This document shows, one piece after another, positions 32,736-45,597 of a stretch of 64,000 nucleotides of DNA. The notes below the pieces were generated by a model. It was not told where the DNA came from. It searched no databases and saw only the letters and a program-made list of their open reading frames with translations. The position numbers and the translations under genes were made by a program. Every line of letters begins with the position of its first letter. Position 1 is the first letter of the stretch. Origin of the DNA: Armigeres subalbatus (lineage: Eukaryota > Arthropoda > Insecta > Diptera > Culicidae); NCBI RefSeq assembly GCF_024139115.2, contig NC_085140.1, positions 294,591,293 to 294,655,292 of the forward strand, given 5' to 3'.

Positions 32736-33018
32736 GTTTAGACCAGAAGCAGTAACCCTAATAAAGATATGAAAAGTAAAATTACAAATCTAGGTCAACA
32801 TTTGAAAAGGGCGTAACAGCCAACATTTATTCTTTCTGGTCCTTGTCTACTCCATACATAAAAAAAATCTCGGTGTTATGCGGCCTAAAAGTTTACCGTG
32901 CCTATGAATGAATGGTTTTGAACGGAGCATGTGATGTTCTAGGGCGCTTTTCACGGTGTTAAGCCCGTTTAGTCTGCTCATGCAGCAGGCTTTTCGTCCC
33001 TTGCGGAAAAGCCTAAAT

Positions 33019-33064
33019 CAGCAGTTTTCAACCTGGGGTACATGTAACCCTGGGAGTACCTTCG
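33019..33064 (+). repeat. hAT-like terminus, copy 2
   Basis: It begins cagcagttttcaacctgggg and has tacatgtaaccctgggag, the plus-strand version of the end at 30360. It lies about 240 bp before the first 23-bp satellite array. No partner end was found. Confidence 0.5.
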
Positions 33065-33302
33065 CTGGGCCCAGGGGGTACCCCGGACAGAAATGCATAA
33101 AGACGGATTTATTACAATTTAAATCAACACTTATTAATAAAGTTTTGATATATGTATATTTTTTTATTTCAGAATTTTGTCTTGTACATAATATGCATAG
33201 TGATCAGTAATTCGGAGACTATCGAATCCTGCCCGCCACAACCAGCACAATGCAATGGATGCAGGGCTGTGGGACAAAAGATCAATAGGGCATAGAATTG
33301 AA

Positions 33303-36300
33303 AGCCTCCTTTCAAAAGGTTCGGAAACATACTTTCAAGAGGTTCAGAAGCCTCCTTTCAAAAGGCCCGGAATCCTCCTTTCAAGAGGCCCGGAAGCCTC
33401 CTTTCAAGAGGCCCGGAAGCTTCCTTTCAAGAGGCCCGGAAGCCTCCTTTCAAGAGGCCCGGAAGCCTCCTTTCAAGAGGCCCGGAAGCCTCCTTTCAAG
33501 AGGCCCGGAAGCCTCCTTTCAAGAGGCCCGGAAGCCTCCTTTCAAGAGGCCCGGAAGCCTCCTTTCAAGAGACCCGGAAGCCTCCTTTCAAGAGGCCCGG
33601 AAGCCTCCTTTCAAGAGGCCTGGAAGCCTCCTTTCAAGAGGCCAGGAAGCTTCCTTTTAAGAGGCCAGGAAGCCTCCTTTCAAGAGGCCAGGAAGCATCC
33701 TTTCAAGAGGCCCAGAAGGCTCCTTTCAAGAGGCCCAGAAGGCTCCTTTCAAGAGGCCCGGAAGCCTCCTTTCAAGAGGCCCGGAAGCATCCTTCCAAGA
33801 CGCCCGGAAGCCTCCTTTCAAGAGGCCCGGAAGCCTCCTTTCAAGAGGCCCGGAAGCCTCCTTTCAAGAGGCCCGGAAGCCTCCTTTCAAGAGGCCCGGA
33901 AGCCTCCTTTCAAGAGGCCCAGAAGCCTCCTTTCAAGAGGCCCAGAAGCCTCCTTTCAAGAGGCCCAGAAGCCTCCTTGCTAGAGGCCCAGAAGCCTCCT
34001 TTCAAGAGGCCCGGGAGCCTCCTTTCAAGAGGCCCGGGAGCCTCCTTTCGAGAGGCCCGGAAGCCTCCTTTCAAGAGGCCCGGAAGCCTCCTTTCAAGAG
34101 GCCCAGAAGCCTCCTTTCAAGAGGCCCAGAAGCCTCCTTGCTAGAGGCCCAGAAGCCTCCTTTCAAGAGGCCCGGGAGCCTCCTTTCAAGAGGCCCGGGA
34201 GCCTCCTTTCAAGAGGCCCGGAAGCCACCTTTCGAGAGGCCCAGGAGCCTCCTTTGAAGACGCCAGGAAACCTCCTTTCAAGAGGCCAAGAGGCCCATCC
34301 TTCCAAAAGGCCCGGAAACCTCCTTAAAAGAGGTCCGGAAGCCTCCTTCCAAGAGGTCCGGAAGCCTCCTTCCAAGAGGTCCGGAAGCCTCCTTTCAAGA
34401 GGCCCGGAAGCCTCCTTTCAAGAGGCCCGGAAGCCTCCTTTCAAGAGGCTCGGAAGCCTCCTTTCAAGAGGCATGGAAGCCTCCTTTCAAGAGGCCCAGA
34501 AGCCTCCTTTCAAGAGGCCCAGAAGCCTCCCTTGCTAGAGGCCCAGAAGCCTCCTTTCAAGAGGCCCAGGGCCTACTTTCGAGAGGCCCAGAAGCCTCCT
34601 TTCAAGAGGCCCAGAAGCCTCCTTTCAAGAGGCCCAGAAGCCTCCTTTCAAGAGGCCCAGAAGCCTCCTTTCAAGAGGCCCAGAAGCCTCCTTTCAAGAG
34701 GCCCAGAAGCCTCCTTTCAAGAGGCCCAGAAGCCTCCTTTCAAGAGGCCCGGGAGCCTCCTTTCAAGAGGCCAGGAGCCTCCTTTCAAGAGGCCTGGAGC
34801 CTCCTTTCAAGAGGCCAGGGCCTCCTTTCAAGAGGCCAGGAGCCTCCTTTCAAGAGGCCCGGAAGCCTCCTTTCAAGAGGCCTGAAGCCTCCTTTCAAGA
34901 GGCCAGGAAGCCTCCTTTCAAGAGGCCCGGAAGCCTCCTTTCAAGAGGCCAGGAAGCCTCCTTTCAAGAGGCCCGGAAGCCTCCTTTCAAGAGGCCCGGA
35001 AGCCTCCTTTCAAGAGGCCAGGAAGCCTCCTTTCAAGAGGCCCGAAGCCTCCTTTCAAGAGGCCCGGAAGCCTCCTTTCAAGAGGCCCGAAGCCTCCTTT
35101 CAAGAGGCCCGGAAGCCTCCTTTCAAGAGGCCCGGAAGCCTCCTTTCAAGAGGCCCGGAAGCCTCCTTTCAAGAGGCCAGAAGCCTCCTTTCAAGAGGCC
35201 CGAAGCCTCCTTTCAAGAGGCCTGGAAGCCTCCTTTCAAGAGGCCCGGAAGCCTCCTTTCAAGAGGCCAGAAGCCTCCTTTCAAGAGGCCCGGAAGCCTC
35301 CTTTCAAGAGGCCCGGAAGCCTCCTTTCAAGAGGCCAGAAGCCTCCTTTCAAGAGGCCCGGAAGCCTCCTTTCAAGAGGCCCGAAGCCTCCTTTCAAGAG
35401 GCCAGGAAGCCTCCTTTCAAGAGGCCCGGAAGCCTCCTTTCAAGAGGCCTGGAAGCCTCCTTTCAAGAGGCCCGGAGCCTCCTTTCAAGAGGCCCGGGAG
35501 CCTCCTTTCAAGAGGCCAGAGCCTCCTTTCAAGAGGCCCAGAGCCTCCTTTCAAGAGGCCCGCGAGCTTCCTTTCAAGAGGCCAGCAAGCCTCCTGTCAA
35601 GAGGCCCGCAAGCCTCCTTTCAAGAGGCCCGGGAGCCTCCTTTCAAGAGGCTTGGAAGCCTCCATTCAAGAGGCCCTGAAGCCCCCTTTCAAGAGGCCCT
35701 AAAGTCTCCTTTTAAAAGGCCCGGAAGCATACTTTCAAGTAGCCCTGAAACCTCCTTTCAAGAGGCCAGGAGCCTCCTTTCAAGAGGCCAGGGAGCCTCC
35801 TTTCAAGAGGCCGGAGCCTCCTTTCAAGAGGCCAGGAAGCCTCCTTTCAAGAGGCCAGGAAGCCTCCTTCCAAGAGGCCCGGAAGCCTCCTTTCAAGAGG
35901 CCCGGAAGCCTCCTTTCAAGAGGCCCGGAAGCCTCCTTTCAAGAGGCCCGGAAGCCCTCTTTCAAGAGGCCCGGAAGCCTCCTTTCAAGAGGCCCGGAAG
36001 CCTCCTTTCAAGAGGCCCGGAAGCCTCCTTTCAAGAGGCCCGGAAGCCTCCTTTCAAGAGACCCGAAAGCCTCCTTTCAAGAGGCCCGGAAGCCTCCTTT
36101 CAAGAGGCCAGGAAGCCTCCTTTCAAGAGGCCCGGAAGCCTCCTTTCAAGAGGCCCGGAAGCCTCCTTTCAAGAGGCCCGGAAGCCTCCTTTCAAGAGGC
36201 CAGGAAGCCTCCTTTCAAGAGGCCAGGAAGCCTCCTTTCAAGAGGCCAGGAAGCCTCCTTTCAAGAGGCCAGGAAGCCTCCTTTCAAGAGGCCAGAAAGC

Positions 36301-36985
36301 CTCCTTTCAAGAGGCCCGGAAGCCTCCTTTCAAGAGACCTGGGAGTCTAGTTTCAAGATGAAGCCTCGTTTGAAGAGGCCAGGAAGCCTCCTTTCAAGAG
36401 GCCCGGAAGCCTCCTTTCAAGAAGCCCGGAAGCATCCTTTCAAGAAGACCGGAAGCATCCTTTCAAGTGGCCCGGAAGCCTCCTTTCAAGAGGCCAGTAT
36501 GCCTCTTTTCAAAAGGCCCGGAAGCATCCTTTCAATAGGCCAGGAAGCCTCCTTTCAATAGGCCCGAAAACCTTTTTTCATGAGGCCCGGAAGCCTCCTT
36601 TCAAGAGGCCCGGAAGCCTCCTTTCAAGAGGCCCAGAAGCCTAATTTCAATAGGCCCAGAAGCATTCAATCAAATTGCCTGAAAACCTTCTTTCAAGAGG
36701 CCCGGAAGTCTTCCTTCAAGAGGCCCAGAAGCCTCATTTCAAGAGGCCCAGAAGCCTCCAATCAAATTGCCCGAAAACCATTCTGTCATGAGTCCCGGAA
36801 GCCTCCCTTCAAGAGGCCCAGAAGGCTCCTTTCAAGAGGTTCGAAAGGTTCCTTTCAAGAGGCCCGGAAGCCTCCTTACAAGAGACCCGAAAGCCTTCTC
36901 TCAAGAGGCCCGTAAGACTCCTTTCAAGAGGCCCGAAAGCTTCCTTCCAATAGGCCCGAAAGTCTCCTTTCAAGAGGCACGAGAG
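33303..36985 (+). repeat. 23-bp minisatellite array 1, about 3.7 kb (~160 units)
   Basis: The unit is cctcctttcaagagg followed by cccggaag. Lengths vary from 21 to 24 bp through small changes at the cccgg block (ccagg, cccag, cccga). Central units are nearly uniform and the outer ~300 bp at each side are more diverged, as expected of an array homogenised by unequal exchange. Each unit has two small dyads: CCTC-N7-GAGG and GAGGC-N6-GCCTC. Because 23 is not a multiple of three, long frames with a 23-residue period arise (33255-33983 and others) and are artefacts. Confidence 0.95.
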
Positions 36986-38335
36986 TCACTAATGTGTCCG
37001 TTATTAGTGGGACTAAACAACGAATTATTGCAGAAAAATCTTCAAATTTAGCTTCTGTAATGAGTTACCTTTTGACTATCTCCCGTTTCGCTGGGATATG
37101 GATACTCTGAAGTAGTGCGTAACGGTGTAAATTCGGTCATATCGTCAGGCTCGGTACAAAACTGAAGATGACAATATGACGTCCCTAACCCCGAATCCCA
37201 AGGTGTCAGGCGTCCCGTGCCGAGGGGATGAATGGTAGATGGTAGACACCTATACGTGCTGCATTACGGAGAAAGATCTACCACACTGTGCTCTAGTTCT
37301 TACTATTCTTGTTAATACTTATGAGTGATGGTCGGAAGAGTATGGAACGACTATAATTTGCTTTTAGATGACCCACCTTTTGCTCCTTTTGGATGGAGTC
37401 AATGGAGTAAATTATAAAAACGTAACTCAATCTTAGGTTGGTTTCGAAGCCGACGACATGAATCTCCAAGCTCCAGAGCACTGGAGCCGCTGAACCCTCT
37501 GACTGATTAGAGCTCTGTGTAAAGGTGAGATTCAGAAATGCCAATCGCAATGAAATCAGATCTCTGTACAAAAACGAATTCGGTTTTATATGTTTGATAT
37601 ACACAGTACCGATGCGTGATCAAAATCAGTTTTAACTCACTTATTGTTGTGCCGAAACTGATTGAGGGGCGTGCCTTTGAGAGTTGGTATAAGCCATTTC
37701 TCGAAGGGTATAAATAACGTAATCTAAAGTGGCCTTACATTAAGTTTGAGAAATATCTGAATAAAAAACGACTTCTTCTTTTCTTCTTTATAGAAATGGA
37801 GCAGAAAGACATGCACTAAACAAATGACACGGGTATACTACAAAAGTTCAATGAAATGGACGCAGTTGTTCATCCCGAACAAAAAAAACTACCAAATGAT
37901 CGAACCGAAATTACTGATCGTTGGGTACAATGATCTCATACCTGACACAAGATTTATTATTATAATTGTCTCTATTAAAGAGGCTTTCGGCCCTTGGCTG
38001 GCTCACCTCTGGCTGACAGAAGAAATAGGAGGGGAAAAACGACTAAGAAGCTTGTCAAAATGTACGAACCGAGACTTCTAGCTCGGAAAAGCGACAATTA
38101 ATACTATTTATTGTGTAACGTTTACATGAAAAGGGATATTTTTAACCTTTCTTATAGTATGGTTTTAGCTTATCGCAAATCAGCAATGGATTATTCTGTT
38201 GACTTTTATTTTGTTGCACATTTAAATGCCTTAGAAGCTTAAAATGCGATTTAAATACTAGAGCAAGCGCGCTATAATAGGATTCATAAATGTTACCCTT
38301 CAGTGGTCCTATACAATTTCTAAAATATTATATAT

Positions 38336-38417
<82 letters not shown>

Positions 38418-41280
38418 GAATAAACATTTGACCTTATTTGTTCTCCTTCAATTAACCTCATCTAGCATTACACTTAAATTATTGTTTTCTTTTTTAAGCT
38501 ATTTTTTCTAGCTCATACATAATTTTATGGTGAAGAAACTATATTTCAACCAGTTTATTGTCTTTTAATGTGCAATAATCCAATCAAATGCAAACGAAGC
38601 TACATGCTACATTCTTTTGATTTGTGATCTTTTGAACTGCTTAAATCAATCATCTTCAAATGGCATAACTACTTACTCATCGTGAAACACTGCACCTATT
38701 ATCAATTATTATAACACACCATTTACTTTCTCCAGCTATTTAAACTTGAAACAGGGCTTCATCACTTATCCGCATACTACATTAGCATTTCCAAGCGTCT
38801 TCATCTATCCTTCTTTGGGGAAGCGGTAATGATTTCATTGAACCTAAACTGATAAACGCATATCAATGCGATTTTTTTTACGCTGGGCAACAGGCCGCTA
38901 ACCATGCTTGGCAATTAAATAACTTATCTAAAATATATCCGCAGTGAATTGCCATGCCCAGCGGCTACCATCAATAACAAAGCTTGGGTAGCGGAATCAC
39001 ATGAATAAACTACACAAGTACGGTTTGAATCAACAGGTGGCCAAGTGCGGCTGTGAATGGCCGATATCCTCACCACAAGCTTCATATGCCTCGAAGGCAT
39101 GTCTCACGTGTCCTTGTACAAATTTTGTTTATCATCCAGGAATAATCCGTCGGATTGGTACAAGTACTGTTATTATGTCCCTTTCGACTGGAAGCGAAAC
39201 GATTCGTGACAGATTACTTTATATACGGAAATCATCCACAAGTCTCAGTCATTCTCGAAGTGGGTGCGAGAAGAAAATGACGAATACTGTGATGAACATG
39301 GAATGGATGGAATAAAATGATTTTAGTACTATTCAATCGAATCATCTAATCATCTCATTTACAAAAAAATGATTGCAAACTCGTATGAAAATGAAATTGA
39401 TTACAATATCTGTCCGCAAAGTATATGGGAACTGAACGGAATATTACGATCTCTTTTCTTAGGTTTGAGAAGCATTTTTTGCTTAAATTATTATTGCTTC
39501 AGCTTTTGTGTACCAATATGCTTCTACCCATGTTTCCCTGTTCGGTAACGATGAGTCGATAATCAACGAATTCGTCTGAAACATTATTATGATTCCGTGC
39601 AAGAAGTGATGTCAATGGCATAGACCCTAACTGACCACATGCTTCAAGGAAATGATGCCTTAATACGCTACACATGTGATTATTATTAATGTGATCAAGA
39701 CGCCTTAGCTGGCTCTGGAGGACACCGGACTAAATGAGTATATTTGAGCAGATGGTTTTGCCGATGCAAATGTCTATCATTTGAACATTTGAACCAATTC
39801 AAGTGCTATGTAGAATAAAGGAAATTCTTGGGCAGATGTGTGATTAAGTACGTGCAGTGATGGTGTTCGATTCCCAAAGTATAAACGATTCATTATTAGT
39901 ACCATTGAGGTACATTTAGGTCAAGCTCAACGTTTTGTTTCGCGCGAAGATAATTGCGATGGTCATAAGAGGTGGAGCTATTGTGTTGTTATAATTTGGT
40001 TGCTCGAGAAGGGCACCACGGTTTTCCAACCCTTCTACGCTAATGTTAAATGGATTGCGATCTAATTGTTTCTCTCGTGGTAAAACACTGCCGCTGACAT
40101 TGAGCCCAGAAGGTGATGTGGATCGAAGGTGTATAGGTCGAAGTGATTGCTAAACAAATTAATAGCCATTTTTGTGAGTTTATTACTTTTACATATGAAT
40201 GTCGATCACACCTTGATCGGTAGGAGGCCAATTTGCTGAACATATTTATAGATTTATAGAACGTATTTCTTGCTTATAATATGTAGATGTTTTGTCAAAT
40301 TTCAATAAGAAATGTTTAAATAAATCATTTTTCTTTAAATTCTGTATATTTTCATTGAAGTGAATGTCATAAAATGAAAAAAAGTATCTTTCCACATTCC
40401 TTCAGAAGGAATGATTGCGTATACAAACTGAAAATTCCAGTTGTATTGACCATCACACTACTTCAATTAGCAACCGTATATATGACTGGAAATGTGATAA
40501 ATTAATGTTCGAAACGGATTGTAAATTTATATCAGATACTGTTCCATCCCTCTGCGGTGGCAAGGTAATTATATTGCTAGATCATACAAAGGTGTGGCAT
40601 TTTTCGCATCATGATGGGCATACTGAAACAACTGTACGCGCTCGGTACGCCTCCATTACTTGCCACTACTGTATGTCGGTGGTAGTCTTATCATCTGCGT
40701 CGGTGCTCTAAACAACAAAATGTGTTTATGGAAATAGAAGGCTCGTGTTCCGTGCCTGTGTCTTATCGAATGCAGTATGATGAAGCAAAATTTTCAAATG
40801 ACTTCATTTTTTCCATTACAATAATATTTCAGCGCACCATCTTGAACCCGTTGTCAGTCACAGAATCAAATGAATTATTTCATGAGAAATTCAATAAAGC
40901 GAATTTCGCGATTATAGCAGGAACATGATTGATTGTCCACGATTTCTACTCCGTTATTGCCAGGCCAGCTGTAACGACACAGAGAACCAACAGATGATAT
41001 TTAGGACTAACATCATCCTTAATTTGTAAAAACTGGTGACAAAAATTAAACGAATCATGTCCGAATGCAGGTCAAATGAGTAAAAAGTAGGAAATGTAGA
41101 TGTGATACTCGCTTTGCTGGAAGACGACGAGTCACCACGTTTGATCGCGCATTAATTATTTTATTTTCGACTGCAAAGGGCAGAAAAAAATAACATCGAT
41201 CTACGCTTCCAAACACGTCGATCGCGCAATATTTAATTTTCTTTTCAACCGCACAAGGTAGAACACAACAACATTGAAAT
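36986..41280. other. Unique spacer between the two satellite arrays
   Basis: About 4.3 kb of mostly AT-rich DNA with a long (TA)n tract. No frame has a recognisable domain. A moderately GC-rich block at 37130-37270 is of unknown origin. Confidence 0.5.
38344..38412. repeat. (TA)n microsatellite
   Basis: About 35 uninterrupted TA units, followed by tacatatg. The frame read across it is an artefact. Confidence 0.95.
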
Positions 41281-41281
41281 A

Positions 41282-44200
41282 TTGCTTCCGGGCCTCTTGA
41301 AAGGAGGCTTCCGAGCCTCTTGGAAGAAGGCTTCCGAGCCTCTTGGAAGGAGGCTTCCGAGCCTCTTGGAAGGAGGCTTCCGAGCCTCTTGGAAGGAGGC
41401 TTCCGAGCCTCTTGGAAGGAGGCTTCCGAGCCTCTTGGAAATAGGCTTCCGAGCCTCTTGGAAGGAGGCTTCCGAGCCTCTTGGAAGGAGGCTTCCGAGC
41501 CTCTTGGAAGGAGGCTTCCGAGCCTCTTGGAAGGAGGCTTCCGAGCCTCTTGGAAGGAGGCTTGAGGCCTCTTGGAAGGAGGCTTCCAGGCCTCTTGGAA
41601 GGAGGCTTGAGGCCTCTTGGAAGGAGGCTTCTGAGCCTCTTGTAAGGAGGCTTCTGAGCCTCTTGGAAGGAGGCTTCCAGGCCTCTTGGAAGGAGGCCTC
41701 CGAGCCTCTTGGAAGGAGGCTTCTGAGCCTCTTGGAATGGGGCTTCTGAGGCCTCTTGGAAGGATGCTTCTGAGCCTCTTGGAAGGATGCTTGAGCCTCT
41801 TGGAAGGAGGCTTCCAGGCCTCTTGGAAGGAGGCTTCGAGGCCTCTTGAAAGGAGGCTTCCGAGCCTCTTGGGAGAAGGCTTCCGAGCCTCTTGGAAGAA
41901 GGCTTCCGAGCCTCTTGGAAGGAGGCTGAGGCCTCTTGGAAGGAGGCTTCCAGGCCTCTTGGAAGGAGGCTTCTGAGCCTCTTGGAAGGAGGCTTCCAGG
42001 CCTCTTGGAATGAGGCTTCCAGGCCTCTTGGAAGGATGCTTGAGCCTCTTGGAAGGATGCTTCCAGGCCTCTTGGAAGGAGGCTTGAGCCTCTTGGAAGG
42101 AGGCTTCTGAGCCTCTTGGAAGGAGGCTTCCAGGCCTCTTGGAAGAAGGCTTCCAGGCCTCTTGGAAGAAGGCTGAGCCTCTTGGAAGGAGGCTTCCGAG
42201 CCTCTTGGAAGGAGGCTTCCGGGCCTCTTGGAAGGAGGCTTCCAGGCCTCTTGGAAGAGGCCTGAGGCCTCTTGGAAGGAGGCTTCCGAGCTTCTTGGAG
42301 GAGGCTCTGAGCCTCTTGGAAGGAGGCTTCCTGAGCCTCTTGGAAGGAGGCTTCGAGGCCTCTTGTAAGGAGGCTTCCAGGCCTCTTGGAGGAGGCTTCC
42401 AGGCCTCTTGGAGGAGGCTTCCAGGCCTCTTGAATGAGGCTGGAGGCCTCTTGGAAGGATGCTTCCTGAGCCTCTTGGAAGGATGCTTGAGAGCCTCTTG
42501 GAAGGATGCTTCCAGGCCTCTTGGAAGGATGCTTCCAGGCCTCTTGGAAGGATGCTTCCAGGCCTCTTGGAAGGAGGCTTTCAGGCCTCTTGAAAGGTGG
42601 CTCCTGGGCCTCTTGAAAGGAGGCTTCCAGCCTCTTGGAAGAAGGATTCCTGAGCCTCTTGGAAGGAGGCTTCCGAGCCTCTTGGAAGGAGGCTTCCAGC
42701 CTCTTGGAAGAAGGCTTCTGAGCCTCTTGGAAGAAGGCTTCTGAGCCTCTTGGAAGGAGGCTTCCAGGCCTCTTGGAAGGAGGCTTCCAAGCCTATTGGA
42801 AGGAGGCTTCCAGGCCTCTTGGAAGGAGGCTTCCGAGCCTCTTGGAAGAAGGCTTCCAGGCCTCTTGGAAGGAGGCTTCTGAGCCTCTTGGAGGAGGCTC
42901 TGAGCCTCTTGGAAGAAGGCTTCCGAGCCCTCTTGGAGGAGGCTTCCGAGCCTCTTGGAAGGAGGCTTCCGAGCCTCTTGGAAGGAGGCTTCCGAGCCTC
43001 TTGGAAGGAGGCTTCCGAGCCTCTTGGAAGAAGACTTCCGGGCCTCTTGAAAGGAGGCTTCCGAGCCTCTTGAAAGGAGGCTTCCGAGCCTCTTGAAAAC
43101 AGGCTACCGAGCCTCTTGAAAACAGTCTTCCGAGCCTCTTGGAAGGAGGCTTCCGAGCCTTTTGAAAGAAGGCTTCCGAGCCTCTTGAGAGGAGGCTTCC
43201 GAGCCTCTTGAAAGGAGGCCTGAGGCCTCTTGAAAGGAGGCGCAGGCCTCTTGAAGGAGGCTTGAGCCTCTTGAAAGGAGGCTTTGAGACTCTTGGAAGG
43301 AGGCTTCCGAGCCTCTTAAAGAAGGCCTGAGGCCTCTTGAAAGGAGGCTTCTGAGCCTCTTGAAAGGAGGCTTCCAGGCCTCTTGAAAGGAGGCTTCCAG
43401 GCCTCTTGAAAGAATGCTTCCAGAGCCTCTTGAAAGGAGGCTTCCTGAGGCCTCTTGAAGGAGGTTTCCAGGCCTCTTGAAAGGAGGTTTGAGCCTCTTA
43501 AAGGAGGTTTCTGAGCCTCTTGAAAGGAGGTTTCTGAGCCTCTTGAAAGGAGGCTTGAGCTTTGAAAGGAGGCTTCTGAGCCTCTTGAAAGGAGGCTTCT
43601 GAGCCTCTTGAAAGGAGGCTTGAGCCTCTTGGAAGGAGGCTTGAGGCCTCTTGGAAGGAGGCTCTGAGCCTCTTGAAAGGAGGCCTGAGCCTCTTGAAAG
43701 GAGGCTTCCAGGCCTCTTGAAAGGAGGCTTCCAGGCCTCTTGTTAGGAGGCTTCTGAGCCTCTTGTAAGGAGGCTTCCTGAGCCTCTTGCAGGAGGCTCT
43801 GAGCCTCTTGTAAGGAGGCTGGAGGCCTCTTGGAAGGAGGCTGGAGCCTCTTGGAAGGAGGCTTCCAGGCCTCTTGGAAGAAGGCTTCCGAGCCTCTTGG
43901 AAGGAGGCTTCCAGCCTCTTGGAAGGAGGCTTCCAGGCCTCTTGGAAGGAGGCTTCCAGAGCCTTATGAGAGAAGGCTCTGAGCCTCTTGAGAGGAGGCT
44001 GAGCCTCTTAAAGGAGGCTTCCGAGCCTCTTGAAAGGAGGCTTCCGAGCCTCTTGAAACGAGGCTTCCGAGCCTCTTGAAAGGAGGCTTCCGAGCCTCTT
44101 GAAAGGAGGCTTCCGAGCCTCTTGAAAGGAGGCCTCTGAGACATTGGAAAGGCTTCCGTCCATTTTGAAAGAGGCTTCCGAACTTTGTGAAAGTAGATCA

Positions 44201-44410
44201 AGCCTCTCAAAAGGAGGGTTCCGAGTCTCTTGAAAGGGGGCTTTTGAAAGCAGTGTTTAAGCCTCTTGAAAGAAAGCTTCAAAAACACTTGCAATGAGGT
44301 TTCCGCGTCTTTGAAAAGAGTTTACCAAGGCTATTAAAAGCAGGCTTCCGAACCACTTAGAAAGCCGCCGTTTGAAAGGAGGCTTTCGAGCCGCTATGAG
44401 GGGGGCTTTA
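41282..44410 (-). repeat. 23-bp minisatellite array 2, inverted, about 3.1 kb (~135 units)
   Basis: Plus-strand unit cttccgagcctcttgg followed by aaggagg, i.e. the reverse complement of the array 1 unit with two common substitutions. Blocks differ: most of 41330-43030 reads ttggaagg, whereas 43030-43800 and 43980-44150 read ttgaaagg as in array 1. Unit length varies more than in array 1 and the last 300 bp are degenerate. Repeat-derived frames here are artefacts. Confidence 0.95.
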
Positions 44411-45040
44411 AAGCTTCTTAGCTTTTAGGAAAAAAAGTATTTTTTTCCTAGAAGCATTTTTTTGTTCAGAAATTGGAGAAAAAATGACACATTTTTTTCT
44501 TATCCACGTTCTTCTGTTCCAGCGAGTAGTTCCGCTTTGACAACAAAGTCAGTGAATTCCATAATAGACTTCAAGATAAAATATTTTGTCTTCCAAACAA
44601 ATTTGTAGCTTGCAATAGTAAAAAATTTTTGTTCAATTTCTGTGCGATGTGCTTCTTAGGTTCTGGTGATTGTGCAATTAGAGTTTTTTTTTTAAGAATT
44701 TCAATTTCAACTATTTTTGTTAGGAGCAGATTTGAATCAGTTCTGAATTTTCTGTAAGTGCAGTTTTTGCATGTTCTGTTTTGCATCTTAGGATGCTGCG
44801 CACAACGGATGTAATTTTACGCTGTTCGACTGTTTTCCGTTTTTGGTTAATGGTGGCTCACAGAAAGTCTTTAAACCCCAATTTAAAAGAATTTGGACTG
44901 GATTACAAAACACTAGCTCCATGTAATTAAGACACATGTTTCAATGTTGTTTATTCTAACCTAGTTCCACCAAATGGCATTTCGCGGAATGACCTTGATG
45001 TTTTTCGGCGAAATAGTGTACAATCAGCAATCACAATCAT
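44411..45040. other. AT-rich DNA, nothing recognised
   Basis: No gene or element end is visible between the satellite and the non-LTR remains that follow. Confidence 0.4.
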
Positions 45041-45470
45041 CACAGCAACCGCACTGGAAGAAGAAGTGCTCGCCGGTTTTCATCAAGGGTGACGCGCCGG
45101 ACATGCGCCTAAAGCTCCGCTTATAAATTGCCAGGGGCCTTAGCGGCACATTTGATTCGCAGTAAAGGCGTAAAGGTGATGCCAACAAATTAGGATCACC
45201 ACAAGTCTACCTTGGACTTCAGGTCCACAAGTATGAGTACTACACTCCTGACCTCGATAGCACGAAGCCGCTCAAGGCTACACGATACGAATTACGGATG
45301 AGAAGGAGCTCATTGCCGACTTGGAGGATTTTGGACTCAAACATTTCGCCATCCACAAAATCGATCGTCACGACAAAACGAGAATGTATCGAGACCAGCT
45401 ATAGCTTGTATACCTCGAGCACGGTTTCCATCGCTTGAAAGGACCTGAAGATTGAGCTAAAATTTTCGAA
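45041..45470 (+). pseudogene. Non-LTR retrotransposon ORF1 (gag-like) remnant
   Basis: Shifting plus-strand frames read CSPVFIKGDAPDMRLKLRL, then EYYTPDLDSTKPLKATRYEL, then LEDFGLKHFAIHKIDRHDKT and MYRDQL. This order matches the ORF1 domain of Jockey/LOA-group elements that precedes the zinc knuckles. Stops and shifts disable it. The endonuclease that should follow is gone; RT motifs resume about 45600. Confidence 0.6.
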
Positions 45471-45597
45471 ATAAGTATGAATGACGCACTGTTTGCTGCC
45501 TATACTTAAATCGTATATATCACCCGATCAGCAAGGATTCTACCCTAAATGGTCGATCTAAACTAATATCGTTTCGTTTGTATCGTTGTGCCTACAA

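Noticed and set aside
33255..34885. Long plus-strand frames of 94-242 codons with a repeated PGSLLSRGPEASFQEA pattern
   Set aside because: They are translations of the 23-bp satellite. The frame is kept open because 23 bp cycles through three frames without stops, and equivalent frames occur on both strands.
33303..36985. CRISPR-like array
   Set aside because: Repeats are contiguous with no unique spacers, and the surroundings are eukaryotic. It is a minisatellite.
37824..38081. 85-codon frame in the satellite spacer
   Set aside because: No domain, signal peptide or splice context that I could support.
38290..38511. 73-codon frame over the TA tract
   Set aside because: Alternating Ile-Tyr from a microsatellite.
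41282..44294. Frames of 70-201 codons with ASWKEASEPLGRR or its antisense
   Set aside because: Same cause: satellite array 2. No start context or unique sequence is present.
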